Assembly: GCA_015064255.1 (NCBI GenBank)
Contig: SVSP01000012.1
Location: 1 to 64,000, forward strand
DNA from: Oscillospiraceae bacterium
GTDB lineage: Bacteria > Bacillota > Clostridia > Oscillospirales > CAG-272
Direction of reading: 5' to 3'
Length of the DNA: 64,000 bases
A model generated the notes under the pieces. It saw nothing but the letters and a program-made list of their open reading frames with translations, had not been told where the DNA came from and made no database searches. Position numbers and translations under genes: made by a program. Positions within the stretch are counted from its first letter, which is position 1. The number at the start of each line of letters is the position of its first letter. Shown piece by piece: positions 43,238 through 53,536 of the stretch.

Positions 43238-45025
43238 TCATATTTCATCTGAACCCTCAAGCTTTTCCACGGTGACGCCGCTGTAATACAGCTTTATCAC
43301 GTCTATATAGGCGTCTTCATACGAGTAACCGTTATTTACGATATCGTTTACTCCGTTAAGGCTCATTCCAAGACCGCTTCCACTTCCGCGTCCAACGAAA
43401 ACAAAGTTTCCGTGTGCGCCGTCAAGCTTTACTGTCTGTTCCGACGAAGCAGTTTCTTTGTTTTCGGCGTTATATTTAAGCTGCGTTTCTTTTACTTCGC
43501 TTCCTGCTTTTCCCACCTCGAAGCTTGAGCTTTTCACAACGCCTGCAAGAAGATTTCGTATTATCTCGCTGCCGCGAAGTGTGAGTTTGTTTTCAAATAT
43601 GTCGATAAATTCTATTTCTGTTGTGTAAATACCGTTTTCCGAGCGTTTTGTTATATTTATCTCCGAAATATTACCCTCAAGCTTACAGTCTGCCACTCTC
43701 TGTGAAAGTATTTCGTAAAGCTCGCTCGGCGTAACCTCGGTCTGCCATCTGCCCGAGTAACGTTTTTCGTAGTTTTCCCACGCCGTAAGTCTTCCTTCAA
43801 GATATTTACCGTCGGAAGAAAGGAGATCACCATACGCTTCCGAAAGAGATACCGTCGCGCCCGGATAGTTTACTCCGAACACTGCATTTATAAGCTCTCC
43901 GTCACTTTTTATTACCGTATTCTGCGTAGAATTTACGGCAACTGCGGCATTTTCGTTTACGCTTCCGCATCCGTGATATTCTCCGCAGTGAGCATCCGTA
44001 CAGAAATCAAATCCTTCTTCGCTATGCACCGATTTATCACCGAGTGCCGCGTATGCATTCGTACGTATAACGGTAGCAACAGCCTTAAGTGCTTCCACAT
44101 TCCAAGACGTATCAACCTCTGATGAAAGCCGTGATGCCACGTATTCTTCCATACAAAGCGTATTTATTATCTCAAATCCGTCTTCGGATGTTCTTTCAAA
44201 CAGCAAACGTCCGTAATAATCCTTACCGTTGCTTGCAGAAAACTTAGCATTACCTACAGGTGTTACCATAAGAGATTCTATACCCGAAAAATGGAATATC
44301 ACGTTATTTGTCTGATAATCTATGACCGAATAGGCGCTTTTATCCGGTTCTGTTACAGTATAATCACACACGTAGGACTTTCCAAACGATTCTACAAAAG
44401 CTTCTGCATCTTCTTTACTTTCAAAAGCACCGAGTGAAATATAATATTTTCCGTCGATATATGCGGGAAATGCGTGACTTCCGAGTTTTTCAACGGTAGC
44501 AGCTATTCTTTTTATATAACCCTGAATATTTTCCTTATCAAAAGCGATCGTAGTAGTTGCCATCGGTCTGAAAAGAATTATGTTATCATTATCGGACGAT
44601 CCGCCAACCTTTGTTGAATATGAAGAAACCATTACGCGGTATCCGCCGACGTGAACGTCGGTATTTTCTCCCGCGCTTATGTAGGTTCCGCCTTCTTTAA
44701 GAAGATTTGCTCCGCTTACAACAGAAACAGATTTTATTTCGCTTGCTTCATTAAAAGTAAGGATGCCGTCACCTGAAGGGATCTCAAGTCGAAATCCCTT
44801 CTCGGTGCTTGCAGTAAAGCTTTCTGCCAAAGAGTCCGCATAGAATAGACCGACATCTACTTCTTCGCCGAGTCTTAAATCGGTAGCTGAATTTTCGTAC
44901 GCACTTATCGCTACGACAAGTACCGAAAAGACCATAAGAAAGCAAAGTATTCCCGCTACTATGCGTATAGCCAGCTCGCGGGCACGCGGTAATTTCTTAT
45001 TCGGCTGTCTGTTTTGTTTAGACAT
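43238..45025 (-). CDS. SpoIID/LytB-domain protein with an internal SPOR-like domain
   Basis: A 595-residue membrane-anchored protein. One helix (about 20-45) is followed by a SPOR-like segment (about 190-225, GKYYISLGAFESKEDAEAF) and a SpoIID core (about 260-580). MEEYVASRLSSEVD carries the catalytic Glu position, NVEALKAVATVIRTNAYAAL is the helical signature, and FCTDAHCGEYHG the Cys pair that binds zinc in SpoIID. The last motif reads GRGSGSGLGMSLNG where the family has GxGHGxGMS, so the His is lost. SpoIID is a lytic transglycosylase acting on spore-septum peptidoglycan; this may be a divergent paralogue rather than SpoIID itself. AAGGAGG precedes the ATG. It is the last gene of the ligA unit. 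Confidence 0.8.
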   Translation of the reverse strand: MSKQNRQPNKKLPRARELAIRIVAGILCFLMVFSVLVVAISAYENSATDLRLGEEVDVGLFYADSLAESFTASTEKGFRLEIPSGDGILTFNEASEIKSVSVVSGANLLKEGGTYISAGENTDVHVGGYRVMVSSYSTKVGGSSDNDNIILFRPMATTTIAFDKENIQGYIKRIAATVEKLGSHAFPAYIDGKYYISLGAFESKEDAEAFVESFGKSYVCDYTVTEPDKSAYSVIDYQTNNVIFHFSGIESLMVTPVGNAKFSASNGKDYYGRLLFERTSEDGFEIINTLCMEEYVASRLSSEVDTSWNVEALKAVATVIRTNAYAALGDKSVHSEEGFDFCTDAHCGEYHGCGSVNENAAVAVNSTQNTVIKSDGELINAVFGVNYPGATVSLSEAYGDLLSSDGKYLEGRLTAWENYEKRYSGRWQTEVTPSELYEILSQRVADCKLEGNISEINITKRSENGIYTTEIEFIDIFENKLTLRGSEIIRNLLAGVVKSSSFEVGKAGSEVKETQLKYNAENKETASSEQTVKLDGAHGNFVFVGRGSGSGLGMSLNGVNDIVNNGYSYEDAYIDVIKLYYSGVTVEKLEGSDEI

Positions 45026-45057
45026 CTGTAAACCTCCTTACGTTATTTTAAAATCTG

Positions 45058-47295
45058 TTAAATGAGCTGAATTTGCTGTTTTTCCGCATCGTATTCATCG
45101 ATAGCGATTCCCGTTGCAGGTATTTTTATCTTCTTGAGAGATTTCGAGCTTGTGAATTTATCTGAAAAATCTACAAGCACATCTATAAGCTTTTGTCCGC
45201 CCTTGAGTGTAAATATCATCACTCCCTGCGAAGATCTTGAAGACTTCACGGGAACGAGATTGCTGCTTATTACGATTCCGCGTTTAGCGTTTGATATAAA
45301 GAGAAGCTCTGTAGGTGTTTCCTCGTAAATTATCTTCACTATCGGAGAAACATCCGAAAATGCTCCGACAAGCTTCTTTCTGTTTGTCTTCGTTTCGTAT
45401 GCGAGTACCGGAATTTTTACGCCCTTTCCGTTTTCAAAGAAGAACATAAAGTTACCTTTAGTGTAGTCATTACCCTTTATACACTTCATAAATACGACTT
45501 TTTCGTCTTTATCCATTGAAAGCTTACTCGGGATATAATCACCAAGCTGTGATGCTTTAGAGTAATCAAATGCCGAAGCATTGGATTTATAGCACTGTGC
45601 TTTATCTGTGAAGAATATTATATCGTCGCTATTTGTCGCATCCTCGGATATTCTTACAGAGTCGCCATCTTTAAGCGTTTGCTCATCGTTTCCTCTGAGC
45701 GACTGCATAGTTATCTTTTTAAAATATCCGTCCTTGGTAAGCACGATTCTTACGGGTGTTGTATCAACTACCTCTTCTTCAACGTCAAACGAAATATCTT
45801 CCGCATATATAAGATCCGTACGTCTTTCCTTACCGTATTTAGCCTTTATTTCTTTAAGCTGCTTTGCGATATAGTTTTTCAGCTTTGCCTCGCTTGTGAT
45901 AAGTGATTTAAGCTCTCCTATCTCCTCGGTAAGCCGCTTTATTTCATCAAGACGTGAAATGATATATTCGCGGTTAAGATGACGAAGCTTTATTTCCGCG
46001 ATAAATTCCGCCTGAACCTCGTCAATTCTGAAGCCTGCCATAAGGTTCGGGATAACGTCCTTATCGTTTTTAGTATCACGAATTATCTTTATTGCCTTAT
46101 CAATATCGAGAAGTATCTCGCGCAAACCTTCGAGCAGGTGAAGTCTTTCTTCTTTCTTTCCGAGGTCGAAGCTGAGTTCTCTTCTCACGCAGTCCATACG
46201 GAAGCGTATCCATTCCTTAAGTATCTCTATTACACCTATCTGACGGGGTGCGCTGTCGATAAGCACGTTGAAGTTACACGAAAATTCATCTTCAAGAGGA
46301 GTCTGTCTATACAGCTTATTCATAAGCTTATCGGGGTCTGTTCCGCGCTTAAGGTCAAGAGTAAGCTTAAAGCCTTTCAGGTCTATTTCATCTCTGAAGT
46401 CGGAAATCTCTTTAAGGCTTCCGTTTTTGACCATTTCGGTAAGACGCTTCATTATCGCCTCGAGCGAAGTTGAATACGGTATCTCTATAATATCTATACA
46501 GTTAGCCGATTTATCATATACGTATTTTGCACGCATAGTGAAGCTTCCGCGCCCTGTTGCATATATATCGGCAAGCTGTTTTCTGTCGTATATTATAGAC
46601 GCACCGCCCTGAAAATCGGGAGCTTTTATTATATCGAGCATCTGATCAACGTCGGTATTGGGGTTTCTGAGCACCTGTATTGCTCCGTCGCAGACTTCAC
46701 CGAGGTTAAACGAGCAAATTCTGCTCGCCATACCTACCGCGATACCCATATTTGCTGAAACGAGAATATTCGGGAATGTCGTGGGAAGAAGCACCGGCTC
46801 CACCATAGTATTATCGTAATTGGGAACCATTTCAACCGCTGTTTTATCTATTCCTCTGAATATTTCCGCGCAGAAAGGATCAAGCTTTACCTCTGTATAT
46901 CTCGGTGCCGCATACGCCATATCGCTGCTGTAATGCTTACCAAAGCTCCCCTTGGAATCAACAAACGGGTGAAGTAGCGCTTCGTGTCCTCTTGTAAGTC
47001 TTACGAGAGTATCGTATATCGAAGCATCACCGTGAGGGTGTATCTTCATCGTCTGTCCGACCACGTTTGCACTCTTTGTTCGCGGTCCTGTCAAAAGGCC
47101 CTGCTTATACATCGTGTAAAGCACTTTTCTGTGTGCAGGCTTAAATCCGTCTATTTCGGGGATTGCGCGCGATATAATGACACTCATTACATACGGCATA
47201 TAGTTTTTCTCAACGGTTTCTGTTATAGGCTGATCTACTATCGGAGCGACTACATCGTCCGCTTTATGCTCTTTTTGTATCTTTTTCTTCGCCAC
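45058..47295 (-). CDS. Type II topoisomerase subunit A (ParC/GyrA-like)
   Basis: A 745-residue DNA breakage-reunion subunit. HPHGDASIYDTLVRL marks the quinolone-resistance region and AAPRYTEVKL the catalytic Tyr (about residue 130). A coiled-coil gate follows (about 370-470), then a C-terminal beta-pinwheel with degenerate blades; no clear GyrA box (QRRGGKG) is seen, which suggests ParC-like decatenation rather than gyrase. No B subunit gene is adjacent. The position equal to E. coli GyrA Ser83 is Ala. The start is a GTG with AAAGGA about ten bases upstream. Confidence 0.87.
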   Translation of the reverse strand: MAKKKIQKEHKADDVVAPIVDQPITETVEKNYMPYVMSVIISRAIPEIDGFKPAHRKVLYTMYKQGLLTGPRTKSANVVGQTMKIHPHGDASIYDTLVRLTRGHEALLHPFVDSKGSFGKHYSSDMAYAAPRYTEVKLDPFCAEIFRGIDKTAVEMVPNYDNTMVEPVLLPTTFPNILVSANMGIAVGMASRICSFNLGEVCDGAIQVLRNPNTDVDQMLDIIKAPDFQGGASIIYDRKQLADIYATGRGSFTMRAKYVYDKSANCIDIIEIPYSTSLEAIMKRLTEMVKNGSLKEISDFRDEIDLKGFKLTLDLKRGTDPDKLMNKLYRQTPLEDEFSCNFNVLIDSAPRQIGVIEILKEWIRFRMDCVRRELSFDLGKKEERLHLLEGLREILLDIDKAIKIIRDTKNDKDVIPNLMAGFRIDEVQAEFIAEIKLRHLNREYIISRLDEIKRLTEEIGELKSLITSEAKLKNYIAKQLKEIKAKYGKERRTDLIYAEDISFDVEEEVVDTTPVRIVLTKDGYFKKITMQSLRGNDEQTLKDGDSVRISEDATNSDDIIFFTDKAQCYKSNASAFDYSKASQLGDYIPSKLSMDKDEKVVFMKCIKGNDYTKGNFMFFFENGKGVKIPVLAYETKTNRKKLVGAFSDVSPIVKIIYEETPTELLFISNAKRGIVISSNLVPVKSSRSSQGVMIFTLKGGQKLIDVLVDFSDKFTSSKSLKKIKIPATGIAIDEYDAEKQQIQLI

Positions 47296-47336
47296 GTTCG
47301 CGATTTCCTTTCGTATTTATGTATGTAACTTATATT

Positions 47337-48380
47337 TTATACTTCTATTACCGTATAGCCCGACGCCTTGAGCATTCGGTTAAATATTGCAAGTCCTATC
47401 CCTTTTTTTTCGGGAAGCGGTGCATATATCTGCTTTATTTCTTCCTTATCGTCAAAAGATCTCAGCAGTGCAAAAAGTCTGTGTGCCTGTCCGTCGGGAT
47501 CGTTTTTACTGCCTATTATGTAAGCATTCGGCAAGTTCTTTATTTTCTCGTCTTCATCAAAACAGACAAGTGCCACCGATCTGTCCTCCGCAAAGCGCGA
47601 AAGAAAAGCAATTCTTTTTTCGTCGCTTCCGCAAACGAGCGAAACGGGTGCGCCCGGTGCGTAGTGACGGTATTTCATTCCAGGTGCGGCAGGCTTTTCG
47701 CCCTCCGAAAGCTTTTCTGTAACAGCCTTATCAAGCTCGACCTCAAAGCCTTCTTTTTCAAGCATTTCGAGCGTTATCCGACCGGGACGAAGCATTTTCA
47801 GCTTATTTTTACCGCATACAGACACTATAGTCGATTCAAGACCGATATCACAGTCACCGCCGTCAATTATCATATCTATTCTTCCGAGCATATCCGAAAT
47901 AACGTGGTCGGCAGACGTCGTTGACGGTCTTCCCGAAAGATTTGCCGAAGGTGCGGCTATCGGCACACCCGCGAGAGATATAAGCTCTCTTGCGGCAATA
48001 TGGCTCGGAATTCTCACGGCAACCGTATCAAGTCCGCCCGTGACCGTGCTCGGAATGATATCTTTTTTCTTCATTACGACGGTAAGCGGTCCGGGCATAA
48101 ACGCTTTTGCGAGTCGCAAAAATTCGGGCGTTACGTGGCAGTACTTTTCCGCGTCGGACGGTTCTGCAAGATGAATTATAAGCGGATTATCCGACGGTCT
48201 GCCTTTTGCTCTGTAAACCTTTTCAGCCGCGTCCGAAAGAAGCGCATTTGCCCCGAGTCCGTAAACCGTTTCTGTCGGAAATGCGACAAGTGCGCCCTTT
48301 TTTATAAGCTCTGCGCCTTCCTTCATACCGTTATTATCCGGATAAGTTATTACCTTGGTGTTTATATGTTTTTCTGACAT
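47337..48380 (-). CDS. L-threonylcarbamoyladenylate synthase (Sua5 type)
   Basis: A 347-residue enzyme with an N-terminal YrdC domain (about 1-205, FPTETVYGLGANA, KGRPSDNPLIIHL, APSANLSGRPSTTSADHV) and the C-terminal Sua5 extension (about 240-347). It makes threonylcarbamoyl-AMP for t6A37 in tRNA. The link PGMKYRHYAPGAP is typical of Sua5. It starts three bases after the prfA stop with no clear SD, so translation is probably coupled. Confidence 0.93.
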   Translation of the reverse strand: MSEKHINTKVITYPDNNGMKEGAELIKKGALVAFPTETVYGLGANALLSDAAEKVYRAKGRPSDNPLIIHLAEPSDAEKYCHVTPEFLRLAKAFMPGPLTVVMKKKDIIPSTVTGGLDTVAVRIPSHIAARELISLAGVPIAAPSANLSGRPSTTSADHVISDMLGRIDMIIDGGDCDIGLESTIVSVCGKNKLKMLRPGRITLEMLEKEGFEVELDKAVTEKLSEGEKPAAPGMKYRHYAPGAPVSLVCGSDEKRIAFLSRFAEDRSVALVCFDEDEKIKNLPNAYIIGSKNDPDGQAHRLFALLRSFDDKEEIKQIYAPLPEKKGIGLAIFNRMLKASGYTVIEV

Positions 48381-48383
48381 TTT

Positions 48384-49484
48384 TTAAAATTCACTGTTCT
48401 TTAGTTTTTCCGCCGTATCTGCGGTAATAAGCGCTTCTATCATTTCGCCTATATTTCCATTAAGGAAATTTTCAAGTGAGTAGAGAGTGAGTCCTATTCT
48501 ATGGTCTGTTACTCTTCCCTGCGGATAGTTATAAGTACGGATACGCTCGCTTCGGTCGCCTGTTCCGACCTGACTCTTACGTTCGCTCGTTATCTTATCA
48601 TTCTGCTCGCGCTCCTGCATATCCTGCAGCTTTGCGCGAAGTACTTTCATAGCTTTATCGCGGTTTTTGAACTGACTGCGCTCTTCCTGACACTCTACAA
48701 CTATTCCTGTCGGCTTATGAGTGAGTCTTACCGCCGATTCGGTCTTATTAATATGCTGTCCGCCCGCACCGCTTGATTTACAGGACTCTATAATTATATC
48801 CGCGGGATTTATTACGACCTCTATTTCCTCTGCCTCGGGAAGAACGGCAACCGTTACCGTTGACGTGTGTATTCTTCCCTGTGTTTCGGTTTCGGGAACT
48901 CTCTGAACTCTGTGAACGCCGCTTTCAAATTTGAATTTGGAGTACGCGCCGTCACCCTCTATCATAAAGTCAATTTCTTTATATCCGCCAAGCTCTGTTT
49001 CGTTGCAGCCGATTATTTCGGTCTTATAACCCGCGCCTGCGCAGTACATACTGTACATTCTGTAAAGCGAGCCTGCAAAAAGTGCCGCTTCTTCTCCTCC
49101 CGCGCCGCCTCGTATTTCAACGATGACATTCTTATCATCGTTTGGGTCTCTCGGAAGTATCAGTATGCGAAGTTCTTCTATGAGAGCGCGCATAGTGTCC
49201 TCAGCTGAGTCAAGGTCATCCTGTGCAAGTGCAAGCATTTCTTCGTCTTCCTCGATTTCAAGAAGCTCACGAAGATCTTTACACTCGCTGTCAAGCTTCA
49301 TAAACTGTCCGTATTTTTCGGCAATTTTCGCAAGAGATTTGTACTCCCGCATTATTTTTGTATATTCAGTCTGATTTGATATTATCTCGGAATCCCCGAG
49401 CATTTCTTCAAGCCTATGGTATCTTTCTACTGCGACACCGAGCTTTTCTATCATATTTTTTTCACTTTGTGTTAAAGTAAGCAA
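48384..49484 (-). CDS. prfA: Peptide chain release factor 1
   Basis: A 366-residue factor recognising UAA and UAG. The peptidyl-hydrolysis motif is SGAGGQHINKTESAVRL (about 233-249) and the codon-recognition region follows the usual plan. The start is debatable: the family usually begins at the in-frame ATG at 49454 (MIEKL), but the only SD (GGAGG, eight bases upstream) points to the TTG at 49484, which adds ten residues. The gene is followed directly by tsaC/sua5, a common order. Confidence 0.94.
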   Translation of the reverse strand: MLTLTQSEKNMIEKLGVAVERYHRLEEMLGDSEIISNQTEYTKIMREYKSLAKIAEKYGQFMKLDSECKDLRELLEIEEDEEMLALAQDDLDSAEDTMRALIEELRILILPRDPNDDKNVIVEIRGGAGGEEAALFAGSLYRMYSMYCAGAGYKTEIIGCNETELGGYKEIDFMIEGDGAYSKFKFESGVHRVQRVPETETQGRIHTSTVTVAVLPEAEEIEVVINPADIIIESCKSSGAGGQHINKTESAVRLTHKPTGIVVECQEERSQFKNRDKAMKVLRAKLQDMQEREQNDKITSERKSQVGTGDRSERIRTYNYPQGRVTDHRIGLTLYSLENFLNGNIGEMIEALITADTAEKLKNSEF

Positions 49485-49548
49485 ATCTCTTTCCTCCGAA
49501 ATTTTGAAATTTTATTTAGAAACAAGTCAAAAAGATTCCGAAAGAAAG

Positions 49549-50823
49549 CTATCTCACGTAGTCAAACTCAAAATCGTATATACTTACCGTATCTCCGTCC
49601 GAAACACCCGCTTCTTCAAGCGCTTTTATGACACCGCTGTTTTTAAGTACTCTCTGGAAGTACATAAGCGATTCTCTGTCCGAGAAATTTACCGAGTTCA
49701 TAACTCTGCGCAGCCAATCACCCTCAACGATAAAGAGATCGTCCTCTCTATGTATCGAGAATTCGTGGCTTCCAGTATCCTCGGAAAGCTCGGGTGCTGT
49801 ATATTCTGCCTCGAATATCTTAACGGGCGGAAGTGTCTGAAGTGCGGTAAAGGTCTTATCAACAAGCTCCTTTATGCCCATATTCATAGCCGCCGAAACG
49901 TATATAACCTCGCTTCCTCTCACTTCTGCGAACTCATTAAAGTCTGTAAGATCGGCATCCTCGGGAAGAAGGTCATATTTATTTGCAATTATTATCTGCG
50001 GACGCTTTGCAAGCTCTGGGCTGTATCTTTCAAGCTCTGCGTTTATTGCGATTATATCATCGATAGGATCTCTGCCCTCGCTGCCCGAAATATCAACAAC
50101 GTGAAGAAGAAGTCTGCATCTGTCAACGTGGCGAAGGAAAGAATGTCCGAGACCGATTCCCTCTGCCGCACCCTCAATAAGTCCGGGAATATCTGCGGCA
50201 ACGAAGCCTCTCTCGTCACCCACCGACACAACGCCGATATTAGGCGCAAGCGTGGTGAAATGATAGTCGGCTATCTTCGGTCTTGCAGATGAGATCATAG
50301 AAAGTATAGACGATTTTCCGACGTTCGGGAATCCTATAAGTCCTACGTCTGCGATCATTTTAAGTTCAAGGATTATTTCTTTTTCCTCGCCCAAAAGTCC
50401 GGGCTTTGCAAATCGCGGAATCTGTCTTGTAGGTGTCGCGAAATGACGGTTGCCCCATCCGCCGCGTCCGCCTTTACATATCACAAACGTGTCGCACTCT
50501 GACATATCCTGTATTACAAGTCCCGATGCCGCGTCCTTTATAACCGTTCCGGGAGGCACGGGAAGAACGAGGTCTGCTCCGTTTTTACCGTGATACTTCG
50601 AGCCTGAGCCGTCGCCTCCGTTTTCCGCCTTGAACTTACGCTTATACTTGTAGTAGGTAAGCGTATTTTGTCCTTCGTCTATTTTAAAAATTATATTACC
50701 GCCGTTACCGCCGTCACCGCCGTCGGGTCCGCCATGTGAAACGTATTTTTCACGTCTGAAGGAGATAGCACCGTGACCGCCGTCTCCTGCCTTTAAATTT
50801 ACAGTTACATTATCAAAAAGCAT
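49549..50823 (-). CDS. obgE: GTPase ObgE/CgtA
   Basis: A 424-residue ribosome-associated GTPase. The N-terminal glycine-rich Obg domain (about 1-158) has GGDGGHGAISFRREKYV-like repeats. The G domain has GFPNVGKSSILS (G1), DIPGLIEGAAEGIGLGHSFLRH (G3) and NKYDL (G4). A C-terminal OCT domain (about 345-424) is complete. It acts in ribosome assembly and stress control. It follows ligA after 27 bases. Confidence 0.95.
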   Translation of the reverse strand: MLFDNVTVNLKAGDGGHGAISFRREKYVSHGGPDGGDGGNGGNIIFKIDEGQNTLTYYKYKRKFKAENGGDGSGSKYHGKNGADLVLPVPPGTVIKDAASGLVIQDMSECDTFVICKGGRGGWGNRHFATPTRQIPRFAKPGLLGEEKEIILELKMIADVGLIGFPNVGKSSILSMISSARPKIADYHFTTLAPNIGVVSVGDERGFVAADIPGLIEGAAEGIGLGHSFLRHVDRCRLLLHVVDISGSEGRDPIDDIIAINAELERYSPELAKRPQIIIANKYDLLPEDADLTDFNEFAEVRGSEVIYVSAAMNMGIKELVDKTFTALQTLPPVKIFEAEYTAPELSEDTGSHEFSIHREDDLFIVEGDWLRRVMNSVNFSDRESLMYFQRVLKNSGVIKALEEAGVSDGDTVSIYDFEFDYVR

Positions 50824-50850
50824 ATTTTTCTCCGTTACTTATATTATTTT

Positions 50851-52857
<2,007 letters not shown>

Positions 52858-52859
52858 TC

Positions 52860-52910
52860 AAAAGGTATTTTATTCTTGGCATCTCAACATTTCACATTAA
52901 AATACCTTTT
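52860..52910 (-). promoter_or_regulatory. Long inverted repeat in the ligA leader
   Basis: AAAAGGTATTTTA and TAAAATACCTTTT are perfect 13-base arms separated by 25 bases. They lie between the ligA promoter and start codon and would form a stable hairpin in the leader RNA or a regulator site. There is no T run, so it is not a simple terminator. Confidence 0.6.
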
Positions 52911-52935
52911 CACAATATTATCCCTATTATGAAGT

Positions 52936-52964
52936 ATTATATCATACTTTTTCGGAATTTTCAA
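52936..52964 (-). promoter_or_regulatory. Promoter of the ligA operon
   Basis: TTGAAA, a 17-bp spacer and a perfect TATAAT lie about 110-138 bases before ligA on the minus strand. The rest of the 52828-53135 gap holds only the leader hairpin, this promoter and the SASP terminator. Confidence 0.82.
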
Positions 52965-53041
52965 TGATATTATAAAGATATTATAAAATTTTTCACCTTA
53001 AAATCTATTTAAATTCATTTAAACACTAATATTTACAAAAG

Positions 53042-53076
53042 AAAAAAAGCAGGAAGTTTTTTCTCCCCGCTTTTTT
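53042..53076 (-). terminator. Terminator of the SASP gene
   Basis: On the minus strand an imperfect hairpin (AGCGGGGAG...CTTCCTGCT) is followed by TTTTTTTC, about 60 bases past the stop codon. Confidence 0.65.
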
Positions 53077-53135
53077 GTCCGCACAGTATATGCATACTGT
53101 TTCGATATAAGCAAATAATATATTCTAAGGCTTAC

Positions 53136-53339
53136 TTACTTGTTGTTCTTGAGGTCGTTTTCGTACTTCTCGACCATTTTCTTAACCATCTGTCCACCGA
53201 TAGAGCCTGCCTGACGGCTTGTGAGATCGCCGTTATAACCCTGCTTAAGGTTTACACCAACTTCTCCTGCTGCTTCCATCTTAAATTTATCAAGGCCTTC
53301 CTTTGCTTCAGGAACAAGCTTCTTGTTACTAGTTGCCAT
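53136..53339 (-). CDS. Alpha/beta-type small acid-soluble spore protein
   Basis: A 67-residue DNA-binding spore protein. NLKQGYNGDLTSRQAGSIGG followed by MVKKMVEKYE is the family signature. The germination-protease region reads KMEAAGEVGV, a variant of the usual E-[IF]-A-SEFGV site. It saturates and protects DNA in the dormant spore core. The ORF-track start is 53 codons upstream; AAGGAG nine bases before the ATG at 53339 sets the true start. It shows the organism can form endospores. Confidence 0.93.
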   Translation of the reverse strand: MATSNKKLVPEAKEGLDKFKMEAAGEVGVNLKQGYNGDLTSRQAGSIGGQMVKKMVEKYENDLKNNK

Positions 53340-53405
53340 AATTTTAATTCTCCTTATTTTTGAATCTTTGATTCTTTTATTGAGCGTTGTCTTACGCTCT
53401 GATAT

Positions 53406-53434
53406 TATTATGATACGTATCCGTTTTATTATGT
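53406..53434 (-). promoter_or_regulatory. Candidate sigma-G-type promoter of the SASP gene
   Basis: On the minus strand ACATA, a 17-bp spacer and CATAATA lie 67-95 bases before the start. CATAATA fits the sigma-G -10 (CATHNTA) and ACATA is one base off the -35 (GHATR). A small hairpin, GAGCGT-aagaca-ACGCTC (53382-53399), lies in the leader. Confidence 0.5.
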
Positions 53435-53536
53435 ATGGAAAATTTTGAAAATCAAAAACAAATATCAACTCCGGCAAAAAAAGCAAAGGCAGATGCACAA
53501 AACTGTGTATCCACCTTTTTCTTTATTTTCTTAAAA

